64,000 nt of DNA from CAWCDJ01 sp963836015 (GCA_963836015.1 CAWIIF010000004.1:1302001-1366000), one strand, 5' to 3'; shown: positions 53,426-61,947, counted from the stretch's first letter. Notes: generated by a model not told the origin, from the letters alone. Numbers and translations: made by a program.

Positions 53426-54802
53426 TTATCTCCCGGGGCCGCCGGGAAAATCACCGAACGGGAACCCGGGGGGCATTTTCATTTTGCCCAGCTTCTTCCC
53501 CATCATGCCGCCGGAAAACGACTTCATCATCTTCCGCGCCTGCGAATACTGCTTCAACAACTGGTTTACTTCCTGCACCGACGTCCCGCTGCCCTTGGCG
53601 ATCCTGCGGCGGCGGCTGCCGTTGATGATCATGTGGTTATCGCGCTCGTGCGGCGTCATCGAATCGATGATCGCCACCACGTGGTTGATCTCCTTCTCAT
53701 CCACTTTGACGTCTTTGAGCTCTTTGAGAATTCCCACCTTGGGCATCATGCCCAGCAGCGATTGCAGCGGGCCGAGCTTGCGGATCTGCCGCAGCTGATC
53801 GCGAAAGTCCTCGAGAGTGAAATCGTTCTCGATGAGCTTCCGCTGCATCTCCACGGCCTTCTTCTTGTCGATCGCCTCCTCCGCCTTCTCGATGAAGGAG
53901 AGGATGTCGCCCATGCCGAGGATGCGGTTGGCCGCGCGGTCGGGGTGGAACGGCTCGAGCGCATCGAACCTCTCGCCCACGCCCACGAATTTCAGCGGCT
54001 GGCCGGTGACGTGGCGGATCGAAAGCGCGGCGCCGCCGCGTGCGTCGCCGTCCATCTTCGTGAGGATGACCCCGGTGATTCCCAGGCGCTTGTGGAATTC
54101 GTCGGCCGACTTTACGGCGTCCTGCCCGGTCATGGCGTCCGCCACAAACAGGATCTCCACGGGCTGCAGTTGCTCTTTCAGCTGCTGCAACTCCGTCATG
54201 AGCTGTTCGTCGATGTGCAGGCGGCCGGCGGTGTCCACCAGCAGGACGTCGCGCCCGCTGTTGACGCTCTCGCGCCGCGCGCCTCGCGAAAGTTCGAGCG
54301 GCTGATTCTCTTCGGGCGCGCCTTCATAGACCGGCTGGCCGATCTCTTTCGCGATCACCTTCAGCTGCTCGCGCGCCGCCGGCCGGTAGACGTCCACCGA
54401 TACCACCATCGGCCGGTGGCCGTTCTTCGAAAGCCAGCGCGCCAGCTTGCCGGTGGAGGTCGTCTTGCCCGATCCCTGCAGGCCCACGATCAGGAACACG
54501 CTGGGCGGCTCATTCGCGAACCGCAGCTTGGATTCGTGGCTGCCGAGGATCTTGATCAGCTCCTCGTGCACGATCTTGATGACCTGCTGCGAGGGGGAAA
54601 GCGCCATGAGCACTTCCTCACCCATGGCCTTCAGCTTGATGTTCTCGATCAGCTGTTTGACAACCCGGAAATTGACGTCGGCTTCGAGCAGCGCCATGCG
54701 GATCTCGCGCAGCGCTACTTCCATGTTTTCAGCCGAAAGTTTGCCTTCGCCGCGCAGGTTCTTGAACACCCGCTGCAGCTTATCCGATAAGTTGTCGAAC
54801 AT
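53426..54802 (-). CDS. ffh: Signal recognition particle GTPase Ffh
   Basis: A 458-residue SRP54-type GTPase that targets nascent membrane proteins with 4.5S RNA and FtsY. The N domain is followed by G-domain motifs VGLQGSGKTTSTGKLA (G1), SVDVYRPAAREQL, LLVDTAGRLH (G3), TKMDGDARGGAALS (G4) and VGVGERFDALEPF (G5). The methionine-rich M domain follows (SLLGMMPKV, INGSRRRRIAKGSG), with a Gly/Met/Lys-rich tail. It is the first gene of the translation operon that runs to rnhB, with a -10 box and a leader hairpin upstream. Confidence 0.96.
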   Translation of the reverse strand: MFDNLSDKLQRVFKNLRGEGKLSAENMEVALREIRMALLEADVNFRVVKQLIENIKLKAMGEEVLMALSPSQQVIKIVHEELIKILGSHESKLRFANEPPSVFLIVGLQGSGKTTSTGKLARWLSKNGHRPMVVSVDVYRPAAREQLKVIAKEIGQPVYEGAPEENQPLELSRGARRESVNSGRDVLLVDTAGRLHIDEQLMTELQQLKEQLQPVEILFVADAMTGQDAVKSADEFHKRLGITGVILTKMDGDARGGAALSIRHVTGQPLKFVGVGERFDALEPFHPDRAANRILGMGDILSFIEKAEEAIDKKKAVEMQRKLIENDFTLEDFRDQLRQIRKLGPLQSLLGMMPKVGILKELKDVKVDEKEINHVVAIIDSMTPHERDNHMIINGSRRRRIAKGSGTSVQEVNQLLKQYSQARKMMKSFSGGMMGKKLGKMKMPPGFPFGDFPGGPGR

Positions 54803-54814
54803 GAGAACGTGATA

Positions 54815-54858
54815 CCCCCCGCGTCTGAAGGATACGGGGGGATGCTTAACCGATTATA
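54815..54858 (-). promoter_or_regulatory. ffh promoter -10 box and leader hairpin
   Basis: On the minus strand a perfect TATAAT box lies at 54858-54853, giving a start near 54847; I see no good -35 box. Between start and ATG, a perfect 7-base stem, CGTATCC-side CCCCCCG (54815-54821) with CGGGGGG (54835-54841), forms in the leader, 12 bases before the ffh start codon. It could mask the ribosome site or act in regulation. Confidence 0.5.
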
Positions 54859-54872
54859 CCCTGACGAAGAAC

Positions 54873-55286
54873 CTACTCAGGCGGCGCGATGCGGATGCTG
54901 GAAGCCGCCATCTTGCCGGTCCGGTCCATCCCTAATTCGTAGAGCACCCGCGTACCCGGACGCAAGTCTGTAGCCAGGCCTTCCACCAGCCTCGACACAT
55001 GGAAGAAGATATCTCTTCCTCCGTCGTCCGGCCGAAGGAAGCCGAACCCCTTGGCTTCAAAGTAGGTCACGACCGACCCCTTCTGCTCGCCGGAAGGCAC
55101 TTCGCCGGCATCGTGCGATTCGCCGGCGGCCTGGGCGGGTCGCCCGGTCTTGTCGCCGACGCCCTGCTTGACCAGCGCGAGGTCGGCCTCCGTCCAGTTT
55201 GACGATGCCTGTGTTTCGTTCGGGATCTTTAGGTCCGGGTTGCGCTTCCGGGCCTCTTCAAACAATCTTTTTTGGCGTGCGTTCAA
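54873..55286 (-). CDS. Cold-shock-domain protein with N-terminal extension
   Basis: A 137-residue protein. The C-terminal 70 residues form a cold-shock OB-fold: KGSVVTYFEAKGFGFLRPDD (RNP1-like), RDIFFHVSRLV (RNP2-like) and GTRVLYELG. The first 60 residues are a charged, probably disordered or helical extension (QKRLFEEARKRNPDLKI, then WTEADLALVKQGVGDK). It should bind single-stranded RNA or DNA. The start is TTG at 55286, with GAGGA eight bases upstream. The Tudor-like small gene lies 23 bases upstream on the same strand, so a sigma54-type promoter further up could drive both. Confidence 0.82.
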   Translation of the reverse strand: MNARQKRLFEEARKRNPDLKIPNETQASSNWTEADLALVKQGVGDKTGRPAQAAGESHDAGEVPSGEQKGSVVTYFEAKGFGFLRPDDGGRDIFFHVSRLVEGLATDLRPGTRVLYELGMDRTGKMAASSIRIAPPE

Positions 55287-55309
55287 CTAAAAAGTCCTCT
55301 TCCGATGCC

Positions 55310-55537
55310 CTAAGCCGTGGCGGGTGCCGTTTTCTTCCTGCGTGAACCCTTCTTTTCCGCGGGCGGCTGGCGGTCGCTCTTTTTCAGGCTGCCCATCACC
55401 ATACCGGTGACGAACTTCTTCTCACCGTGGTCATCGAACTTGATCACGATGCGCTCTTCACTGCTCGACAGAACCGTCCCCAAACCGAACTTCAGGTGTT
55501 CGACTTGGGCGCCCTGGGAATACGTATTGGAAGCCAT
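55310..55537 (-). CDS. Small Tudor/SH3-like basic protein
   Basis: A 75-residue protein. Residues 8-45 (GAQVEHLKFGLGTVLSSSEE, then IVIKFDDHGEKKFV) fit the small Tudor-like barrel seen at the C-terminus of PcrA/UvrD helicases and in DUF3553-type proteins. The C-terminal 25 residues are Lys/Arg-rich and probably bind nucleic acid or RNA polymerase. It precedes the cold-shock-domain gene by 23 bases. Its own start has no strong ribosome site. Role unknown; a transcription-coupled nucleic-acid function is a reasonable guess. Confidence 0.7.
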   Translation of the reverse strand: MASNTYSQGAQVEHLKFGLGTVLSSSEERIVIKFDDHGEKKFVTGMVMGSLKKSDRQPPAEKKGSRRKKTAPATA

Positions 55538-55646
55538 AGATTTGCTTAAGCTTTTCTCCTCAAGGGATTGCAGGGGGAATCGGGTACCAGCGTAGTGCGG
55601 AAAGAGTGATCGGACAATAGTACCACAATGATTACCTAATTATTCT

Positions 55647-55662
55647 AGCAAATGGCGTGCCA
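55647..55662 (-). promoter_or_regulatory. Sigma54-type promoter upstream of the Tudor-like/cold-shock genes
   Basis: On the minus strand TGGCACG (55662-55656), CCAT, TTGCT (55651-55647): a perfect -24/-12 element. Transcription should start near 55635, giving a leader of about 98 bases to the ATG at 55537. The core TTGGCAyGCCATTTGCT is shared with the promoter at 44482-44497. Confidence 0.72.
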
Positions 55663-55748
55663 ATCTGTCGAGTTGGAGGATTGCGCGGGGCCGGGCATGC
55701 TCTTGGGCCTGCTCCGCTGTACTACCATACAGGTGTGTACGCGACCGC

Positions 55749-56936
55749 ATGACTGCACCTGACGCCGGCCACGATGCCGAGCCGCTCTATGCGGCGATCT
55801 TACCCCAGATCCTCCCCCAGCTTGAAGCCCTGGCAGCCTGCCGCTCGTCCGCGGAGCTGTTGGCGCATCCCGTTTATCGTGCTCTCGCGCCGGCCGTCGA
55901 GCGCATTCAGAACACGCCGGACATCCGCGATTTCCGGGCCGCCGCGGCGCCGGCGCGCTCGCGCTACCGTTTCGTCGCCTGGAACATCGAGCGCGGAACC
56001 CAGCTCGACGGGCAGCTGGAAGCCCTGCGCTGCCATCCCTATCTGCGGGAATGCGATGTCCTGCTGCTGACCGAGGCCGACGCCGGAATGGCACGCTCCG
56101 GCAACCGCCTGGTCTCCGAGGAGATCGCCCGCGCGCTGGGTATGGCGCACGTCTTCGCACCCTGCTATTTCGCGCTCGGCAAGGGCTCCGGCGTGGAGCG
56201 CCATGTCACCGGCGACAATACTCTCGGGCTGCACGGCAACGCCATTCTGAGCCGCTACCCGCTCCGCGACATCCGGCTGATTCCGCTCGAAAACGGCGTC
56301 GATAAGATGGCCCACCGCGAGCAGCGCATCGGCTGCCAGCAGGCGGTCGCCGCGCGGATCGAGTTCCCGAATCTGGTGCTGACAGCCGCTTCCGTGCACC
56401 TCGACGCTCAATCGACCCAGCGCCACCGGCGGGAGCAGATGCAGGTCGTGCTCGACGCGCTTCCGCCCAGCGGGCCGGCCATCCTGGGTGGCGACTGGAA
56501 CACCAGCACCTATAACTCGTCGCACGCGTTGTGGGCCATCCTGGGCTTCTGGATGCGCGTGATGATGGGCGTGGACCACGTCATCCGCAACCACTATCTG
56601 CATCCCGACCGGCGCTTCGAGCGGGAACTGTTCCGCCTGCTGGAGGATCGCGGGTTCGACTACCAGGGCGCCAACCAGCCGGGAGAGCGCACCGTCTCCT
56701 ACGACATTCTCGATCCGCGCGCCAACGGCAGCCTGGCGGAATGGGTGCCGGGCTGGTGTTTCCCGTTCATCCGCTGGTCGCTGCGCCACCATGGGGGGCG
56801 CTGCCCCTTCAAGCTCGACTGGTTCGCCGCCCGCGGGCTCCGCGTCGGGAATCCCATGGTCGTGCACGAGGAGCGGGAGTCCCGCGCCGTGCCCCTTTCC
56901 GACCACGACGCCATCGGGTTGGATGTGATGGTGTGA
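55749..56936 (+). CDS. Endonuclease/exonuclease/phosphatase-fold protein
   Basis: A 395-residue protein with a DNase I-like phosphodiesterase core. After a helical N-terminus of about 75 residues, the core begins RYRFVAWNIERGTQL (Asn and Glu metal sites). It continues with CDVLLLTEADAGMARSG, GLHGNAILSRYPL, TAASVHLDAQSTQRHR, ILGGDWNTSTYN and, at the end, PLSDHDAIGLDVMV (catalytic Asp-His). All expected catalytic residues are present. Substrate may be a nucleic acid, lipid or sugar phosphate. It overlaps the downstream lipid-kinase gene by four bases, so it may act on a phospholipid. Confidence 0.85.
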   Translation: MTAPDAGHDAEPLYAAILPQILPQLEALAACRSSAELLAHPVYRALAPAVERIQNTPDIRDFRAAAAPARSRYRFVAWNIERGTQLDGQLEALRCHPYLRECDVLLLTEADAGMARSGNRLVSEEIARALGMAHVFAPCYFALGKGSGVERHVTGDNTLGLHGNAILSRYPLRDIRLIPLENGVDKMAHREQRIGCQQAVAARIEFPNLVLTAASVHLDAQSTQRHRREQMQVVLDALPPSGPAILGGDWNTSTYNSSHALWAILGFWMRVMMGVDHVIRNHYLHPDRRFERELFRLLEDRGFDYQGANQPGERTVSYDILDPRANGSLAEWVPGWCFPFIRWSLRHHGGRCPFKLDWFAARGLRVGNPMVVHEERESRAVPLSDHDAIGLDVMV

Positions 56937-57817
56937 ACCCCGCCGCCGTCGTGAACCCCTCCGCTGGAGCGGGCGCCGCGCGCCGCGCCTGGCCGGGGAT
57001 CGCGCGGCAACTGGGAGAGTTGGCGGTCCGCTTCACGGAAGGCCCCGGCCACGCCGCCGTGCTGGCGCGCGAACTGGCGGATGCGGGCTTCGATCCAATC
57101 ATCGCAGCCGGCGGGGATGGCACCCTCCACGAAGTAGTAAACGGCTTACTGCCCGGCCGCGCGGGCGTTCGCGTCGCGCTCATCCCGCTGGCAAGCGGCG
57201 GCGATTTTTCCCGAACGCTCGGACTCTCCCGGGTTTCCGATGCCCTCCGGGCGATCCGCGAGGGATGCGTGCGCGAAGTGGATGTCCTGCGCGTCCGGTT
57301 CGAGACCGGCGAGCGGTTCGCCGTGAACGCGGCGAGCTTCGGCCTGGGCGCGCGGGTGGCCGAGGGCGCGCGGCGGTGGCCGCGATTCCTGCCGGGGACG
57401 CTGCGCTACCTGGCCGCGGCCGTTCCGCCCCTGGCCGCCGGCGAGGCGTACGACATCCGCATCTCGATCGATGGGGCGCCGCCGCTGGAGTACCGGATCA
57501 CGACCGGCGCGCTGGCCAACGGCCGCTATCAGGGCGGCGGCATCCATATCGCCCCGGAGGCGGCCATCGACGACGGCCGGATGGACGTTACAATCGTGGA
57601 GCAGGTATCTCTCGCCGAAGTGTGCGCTCACCTGCCGATTCTTTACAACGGAAAGCTTCTTACGTATAAGAAGGTCCGGCATGCGAAGGCTGTTCGCGTG
57701 AAAGTTGAGGGCAGCGCGCGCGTGCCGGTGGAGGTGGACGGTGAATTGGCCGGAACACTACCGCTGGAAGCGGAAATCGTGCCGGGCGCCCTCCGTCTGA
57801 TCGCTCGCCCGAACTAG
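56933..57817 (+). CDS. Diacylglycerol-kinase-type lipid kinase
   Basis: A 294-residue DAGK/sphingosine kinase-like protein. The nucleotide-binding loop is IIAAGGDGTLHEVVNGLL. VALIPLASGGDFSRTLG stands where most members have GTGNDFAR, VNAASFGLGARVAEG follows, and the C-terminal GGGIHIAPEAAIDDGRMDV is typical. It begins at GTG 56933, overlapping the upstream gene stop (GTGA). Its end overlaps cydB by four bases on the opposite strand. Function: probable phosphorylation of diacylglycerol or a related lipid; the exact substrate cannot be told. Confidence 0.88.
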   Translation: MNPAAVVNPSAGAGAARRAWPGIARQLGELAVRFTEGPGHAAVLARELADAGFDPIIAAGGDGTLHEVVNGLLPGRAGVRVALIPLASGGDFSRTLGLSRVSDALRAIREGCVREVDVLRVRFETGERFAVNAASFGLGARVAEGARRWPRFLPGTLRYLAAAVPPLAAGEAYDIRISIDGAPPLEYRITTGALANGRYQGGGIHIAPEAAIDDGRMDVTIVEQVSLAEVCAHLPILYNGKLLTYKKVRHAKAVRVKVEGSARVPVEVDGELAGTLPLEAEIVPGALRLIARPN

Positions 57818-58854
57818 TGCCCGTGATCCTGCGCCCCCACCTTCCCCTTGAACATCGTGTACACCAGCACGAAGTACCCGATCGCTACGGCCATTCCCAG
57901 GCTCCACCAGATCAGCCCGATCGATAGCGATTGGCTGCCCGCCGCGGCGTTCTGGATGGTGATCGCGTTGGCCGGGTTATCCGACGAGGGCAGCAGAGTG
58001 GGGTAGAGCGCGAAGGCCGCGCCGCACAGTACGGCCACGATATACAAGCACGACGAGAGGAACGCGTTCCGCTCGTGCCCGCTGCGCGTGAAGTACATCA
58101 CTCCGCCCAGGCCGGCCGCGACCAATACCGGGATAGCCCAGCCCAACGGACCCGCGCGATAGTTGTCGAGCAGCTCCGGCCGTACCGCGATGGTCGCCGC
58201 GAGCGCGGCCGCAGAGGTGATCGCGACCACCGGCCAGAGCCACCGGACCGCCGCCCGCGTGCGCCGGTTGAGCTCGCCCTCGGTCTTCAAAATCACGTAC
58301 AGCGCGCCGTGCATGCTCACCGCGGCCAGCGCCGTCACGGCGCACAGGATGGTGTACCAGTCGAGGATTCCCGGGTTCGGCCCCGGTGCGAAATTCGTCC
58401 ACAGCGGGACGAAGAAATAGTGATCAGCTCCCAGCGGGACGCCGCGCATCACGTTCCCCAGGGCCGCGCCGAAGAAGATAATCAGCAGGATGCTCGCGAT
58501 CGCAAACGCGCCGTCGAAGAAGTCGCGCCACATCGGGTCCGACAGGTGTGCGCGGAATTCGATCCCCACTGCCCGCGCCACCAGCAGCCACAACACCATG
58601 TTCAATGCCAGGTAAAACCCGCTGAAGCTCGAGGCGTAGAGCAGCGGAAACGCATAGAACAGCGTGCCGCCGGCGGCCAGCAGCCACACTTCGTTGCCGT
58701 CCCAGACCGGTCCGATGGCTCCCAGCACCGCCCGCCGCTCCTCATCGGTCCGCGCCACGAACAGATGCAGCACGCCGGCGCCCAGGTCGAAGCCGTCCAG
58801 CACCACGTAGCCCACCAGCATCAGGGCCACCAGGACAAACCAGAGAGTCTCCAT
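57814..58854 (-). CDS. cydB: Cytochrome bd-type quinol oxidase subunit II
   Basis: A 346-residue membrane protein with eight or nine helices. The opening FVLVALMLVGYVVLDGFDLG is the family signature (Asp residues near the quinol/proton path). Next come LGAIGPVWDGNEVWLLAAGG and FPLLYASSFSGFYLALNMVLW. It ends in a helix followed by KGKVGAQDHGH. It follows cydA by two bases and forms the terminal oxidase with it. No CydX or cydDC gene is seen nearby. Confidence 0.94.
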   Translation of the reverse strand: METLWFVLVALMLVGYVVLDGFDLGAGVLHLFVARTDEERRAVLGAIGPVWDGNEVWLLAAGGTLFYAFPLLYASSFSGFYLALNMVLWLLVARAVGIEFRAHLSDPMWRDFFDGAFAIASILLIIFFGAALGNVMRGVPLGADHYFFVPLWTNFAPGPNPGILDWYTILCAVTALAAVSMHGALYVILKTEGELNRRTRAAVRWLWPVVAITSAAALAATIAVRPELLDNYRAGPLGWAIPVLVAAGLGGVMYFTRSGHERNAFLSSCLYIVAVLCGAAFALYPTLLPSSDNPANAITIQNAAAGSQSLSIGLIWWSLGMAVAIGYFVLVYTMFKGKVGAQDHGH

Positions 58855-58856
58855 GG

Positions 58857-60221
58857 TCAGGCCTCGCCTCCCGAAACCGACGCGTATCCGTGACTCACGG
58901 GAGCGCCGCCCGGGCCCTGTTCGATCTGGCGCCGCAACAGGAACAGGAAGAATACGGAGAGCAGCGCGTACAGCCCCATGAATCCGAGCAGTGTGAACAG
59001 TCCGTTGCCCGCGGAGACATTTGCGGAGTAACCGTTAGCCGTGCGCAGCAGGCCGTACACCAGCCACGGCTGCCGTCCCACCTCCGCGGTCAGCCACCCG
59101 GCGGTGTTGGCGATGTAGGGAAACGGAGCCGCCAGCATCAGTACCCACAACATCCACTTCGTGCGGAACAGGCGGCCTTTCCAGAGCAGGAAGGCGGAGA
59201 CCGCCATGATGGCCACGAACAGCGTCCCCAGCCCGGCCATCACGTGGTAGGCGAAGTAGAGCAAGGGGATGTTGGTTGGCCAGGTCTCCTCGGGGAACTG
59301 GTCGAGTCCTTTCACCTCGGCCTTGGTCGTGCCGTAGATCAGGAAGCTGAGCGCCTTGTTCACCAGGATCGGATTGTCGATCCGCTGGTGCACGACGTCC
59401 GGCTGCCCCAGGATCACCAGGGGAGCGCCGGCTCCGGAGTGGAACAGCGCCTCCATGGCCGCGGTGGTTACCGGCTGGTGCTGCGCCATGTATTTGCCGT
59501 GGAGATCCCCCGAGGGAAAGATCTGGAACATTGCGGCAACGATGCCCGCGATCACGCCACAGCGGATAAACATCGCTCCGTAATCGGGGTGCCGCCGGCT
59601 CAAGACGTAGAATGCGCCGACCGCCGACATCGCAAATGCCCCGGTGATGACCGCTCCGCTCATCACGTGAGCGTACTGGATGAGGGCCCACGGATTCGCC
59701 AGCACGCCCCAGAAACTGGCCACCTGGAAGGATCCGTCGGCGAGCCGCGTGTAGGCCACCGGATGCTGCATCCAGGCGTCGGCCGCCACGATAAAGAAGC
59801 CGGAAAGCCACGATCCCACGAAAACCATGAAGGCGGCCCACCAGTGACCCTTGCGCCCCAGGCGCCGCTCCCCGAACAGAAACAGTCCCAAGAACGCCGA
59901 TTCCAGGAAGAATGAAAACACGCCTTCCATCGCCAGCGGCTGCGCAATCACGCCGCCCGTGATCTGCGAGAATCGCGACCAGTTCGTCCCGAACTGGAAC
60001 TCCATAGGGATGCCGGTCACGACGCCGGCCACGAAGTTGATACCGAAGATCTTGGTCCAGAAGCGCGCCGCATTGTCGTACATCGGGTTGTTGGTCCGAA
60101 GCCCGAGCGTCTTGAATGCGACGATCAGCGGGGCCAGACCCATAGTGAGTTGAGGGAACAGGTAGTGGAAGGTAACGGTGAACGCGAAGTGGATTCTGTG
60201 AATGAACAGAGCGTCGTCCAT
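58857..60221 (-). CDS. cydA: Cytochrome bd-type quinol oxidase subunit I, short Q-loop form
   Basis: A 454-residue haem-bearing subunit. The haem ligand His 19 is in FAFTVTFHYLFPQL, His 185 in QYAHVMSGAVITGAF, and Glu 99 and Glu 107 (MEGVFSFFLES) match known functional sites. WLTAEVGRQPWLVYG is the GRQPW signature. The segment after helix six is short, as in the cyanide-insensitive or short Q-loop forms, compared with about 520 residues in E. coli CydA. It reduces O2 to water with quinol and has high O2 affinity in well-studied cases. It is a plausible outlet for hydrogenase-derived electrons. Confidence 0.94.
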   Translation of the reverse strand: MDDALFIHRIHFAFTVTFHYLFPQLTMGLAPLIVAFKTLGLRTNNPMYDNAARFWTKIFGINFVAGVVTGIPMEFQFGTNWSRFSQITGGVIAQPLAMEGVFSFFLESAFLGLFLFGERRLGRKGHWWAAFMVFVGSWLSGFFIVAADAWMQHPVAYTRLADGSFQVASFWGVLANPWALIQYAHVMSGAVITGAFAMSAVGAFYVLSRRHPDYGAMFIRCGVIAGIVAAMFQIFPSGDLHGKYMAQHQPVTTAAMEALFHSGAGAPLVILGQPDVVHQRIDNPILVNKALSFLIYGTTKAEVKGLDQFPEETWPTNIPLLYFAYHVMAGLGTLFVAIMAVSAFLLWKGRLFRTKWMLWVLMLAAPFPYIANTAGWLTAEVGRQPWLVYGLLRTANGYSANVSAGNGLFTLLGFMGLYALLSVFFLFLLRRQIEQGPGGAPVSHGYASVSGGEA

Positions 60222-60262
60222 AATTCAAATCCCAGTGTAATCCTTCGGCTATGATCAAGGAT

Positions 60263-60886
60263 ATGATGATCCGATTTGCGGGAGCGATTTTTCTCCTCCT
60301 GGGCGCCGCCGTGCTGCCTGCCGCCACCGTCGATATCCTTCCGGACCAGGCGCTTCAAGGCTGGACCCGCATTCCCATTCCTCCCATCGATGGTGTAAAG
60401 CCCGTACTGCAGTGGCGCGTCGACGCCGCCGACCACGTCCTCGTTTGCACCGGCGACGGACAGCACGAATGGCTGCGCTACGACAAAGAGCTGGGCGATT
60501 TCGTGCTCGATGTCGACTGGCGCTTCACCCCCAAGGGCAATGTCCGCTACAACAGCGGCATCGGCATCCGACTTTCGAAATACGGCGAGCTCTGGACCCA
60601 GGCGCAAACCGGCCTCGCCGGCGGCTGGCTCTTCGGACAGAACCTGGTCGATGGCGTCCTCAAGGGTTTCAACCTCAGTAAAGAGATGAAAGAGAACCGC
60701 GTCAAGCCCGCGGGTGAGTGGAACCATTACCAGATTCGCGCCGAGGGAGACAAGATCACACTCTCCGTGAACGGTGAAGTGGTGAGCGAGCTATCCGGCT
60801 ACGCGCTGCGCCGCGGCTACATCGGGCTCGAGGGCGAAGGACACGAGATCACGTTTCGCAATCTGAAGCTGCAGACACCCGATTAG
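60263..60886 (+). CDS. Secreted DUF1080 (3-keto-disaccharide hydrolase-like) protein
   Basis: A 207-residue exported protein. The signal peptide is about 20 residues (MIRFAGAIFLLLGAAVLPAA). The mature part is a concanavalin-like beta-sandwich of the DUF1080 family: ALQGWTRIPIPP, LDVDWRFTPKGNVRYNSGIGIR, GEWNHYQIRAEGDKITLSVNGEVV and GYIGLEGEGHEITFRNLKL, the last being the best-known part. Relatives act on or bind modified sugars. The start ATG may be 60263 or 60251; I prefer 60263 because a TATGAT box overlaps 60251. The last 38 bases overlap the convergent CxxCxxCC protein gene. Confidence 0.83.
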   Translation: MMIRFAGAIFLLLGAAVLPAATVDILPDQALQGWTRIPIPPIDGVKPVLQWRVDAADHVLVCTGDGQHEWLRYDKELGDFVLDVDWRFTPKGNVRYNSGIGIRLSKYGELWTQAQTGLAGGWLFGQNLVDGVLKGFNLSKEMKENRVKPAGEWNHYQIRAEGDKITLSVNGEVVSELSGYALRRGYIGLEGEGHEITFRNLKLQTPD

Positions 60887-61406
60887 CGGCCTGTGCCGGG
60901 TGATATCCCACCTGGTGCTTATAGATTTCGATCGCGTTATAAATGATAGGGCACAACGCTGCCCACCGGCAGAGTGACTCCACACGTCCGCCCAGCGAGT
61001 GTGTCCCTTGCGCGATGTGAGGGAAGTCCCGGCAGGCTTGCGGGCGGTGATCGTAGATCGAACAGAGATTTCCGTGAAGAAAGATACATCCATCGCGAGT
61101 GCTGCGGAGGACCTTGCGGCTGGAGTCTTCGGGATCGGGCTCTGTCGAGCGGTGCTCTGCTTCCGCCGGATCGATTCCGAGGTGTGCGGCGATCGAGGCG
61201 ATGTCGGCGGCGGTCACATTTACGATCGACTGGCGGCAGCAGTTGGCGCACACGGTGCAGTCGATTTCGTGCGCGACCTCACCGGCCACCGCTTGAAGCT
61301 CTTCGATGCGGTGGTGGTGCGCCGCAAGGTAACGGCGGAAGTGTATATTCTCCGTCTGCTTGACGACACCCAGCCGGGCTATCTCCACCAGATCGGTGGT
61401 AAGCAC
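60849..61406 (-). CDS. YkgJ-family cysteine-cluster protein
   Basis: A 185-residue soluble protein with the metal-chelating CxxCxxCC motif, here CTVCANCC near residue 50. Further Cys are in GCIFLHGNLCSIYDHRPQACRDFP and in LCRWAALCP. The family is of unknown function, with zinc or iron coordination likely. It begins MLTTDLVEIARLGVV. It is convergent with the DUF1080 gene, overlapping it by 38 bases; this unusual overlap may mean that the end of one of the two is longer than needed. Confidence 0.8.
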   Translation of the reverse strand: MLTTDLVEIARLGVVKQTENIHFRRYLAAHHHRIEELQAVAGEVAHEIDCTVCANCCRQSIVNVTAADIASIAAHLGIDPAEAEHRSTEPDPEDSSRKVLRSTRDGCIFLHGNLCSIYDHRPQACRDFPHIAQGTHSLGGRVESLCRWAALCPIIYNAIEIYKHQVGYHPAQAANRVSAASDCET

Positions 61407-61439
61407 GACTAAAGCATACTGCGCTTTGCGGCCGTTTGC

Positions 61440-61468
61440 TGTGACGGCGCGCCCGAAGCTGGTATACT
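61440..61468 (+). promoter_or_regulatory. Candidate promoter (extended -10) for the small charged protein gene
   Basis: TGGTATACT contains an extended -10 element (TATACT at 61463-61468 preceded by TG-G). A weak TGTGAC sits 17 bases upstream. The leader to the small protein gene would be 110 bases or more. Confidence 0.4.
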
Positions 61469-61583
61469 GGTAGCGTCCTTAGGGCAGTGCCGCGACAATT
61501 GGAGCGAGTCCCGTTCTGCCTGCAATTCAGACGCATCCCAAACAGCGAACGGGAACGACGGAAGCGGAGTTGGGTAGGGTTGT

Positions 61584-61859
61584 GTGTCACCGGCACCTTT
61601 TCGGGCCGGACCCATCCGCGAGCCCGATTTCATTGAGGAGCCACGAACTATTCCAAACCGATCACGCACTTCATTTCAAAAACGGCAAAAAGAGCTTGCC
61701 CGCATGGAGAAGCAAAAGGACAAGGCAGCCCGCAAAGCCCAACGCAAGGCGGAACGCGGGCCGTCAACGGGTATCGACTCGATCCCCGTCGAGCCTTTTG
61801 AAGACTATCTTGCCGATACCGAGGACACTGCGGACGACTCTGACGCGGAGCCCGAATAG
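61584..61859 (+). CDS. Small charged protein of unknown function, start uncertain
   Basis: A reading of 91 residues from a GTG at 61584. The convincing part begins at about residue 23 (IPNRSRTSFQKRQKELARME): a Lys/Arg-rich helical block, RMEKQKDKAARKAQRKAE, followed by an acidic tail ending EDTADDSDAEPE. This basic-then-acidic layout with an NRSRTSFQKRQKE opening recurs, as I remember, as a small acidobacterial protein starting there. Translation may start at the ATT at 61650, nine bases after GAGGAG, or upstream at the GTG. The upstream residues look non-conserved. Possibly an RNA- or ribosome-associated protein; unproven. Confidence 0.6.
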   Translation: MSPAPFRAGPIREPDFIEEPRTIPNRSRTSFQKRQKELARMEKQKDKAARKAQRKAERGPSTGIDSIPVEPFEDYLADTEDTADDSDAEPE

Positions 61860-61947
61860 GCCGGCATCTGGGCGGCCTGTCCCGGCGCTTTAGCCGCGTC
61901 GCGTGATTGTGCCCCTTCCGGGGGAGTATTATCAATCCGGAGGTGGC

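Noticed and set aside
61409..61669. An 86-codon minus-strand frame antisense to the small charged protein gene
   Set aside because: No ribosome site; composition is that of a shadow, and the plus-strand frame has the coherent basic-acidic pattern.
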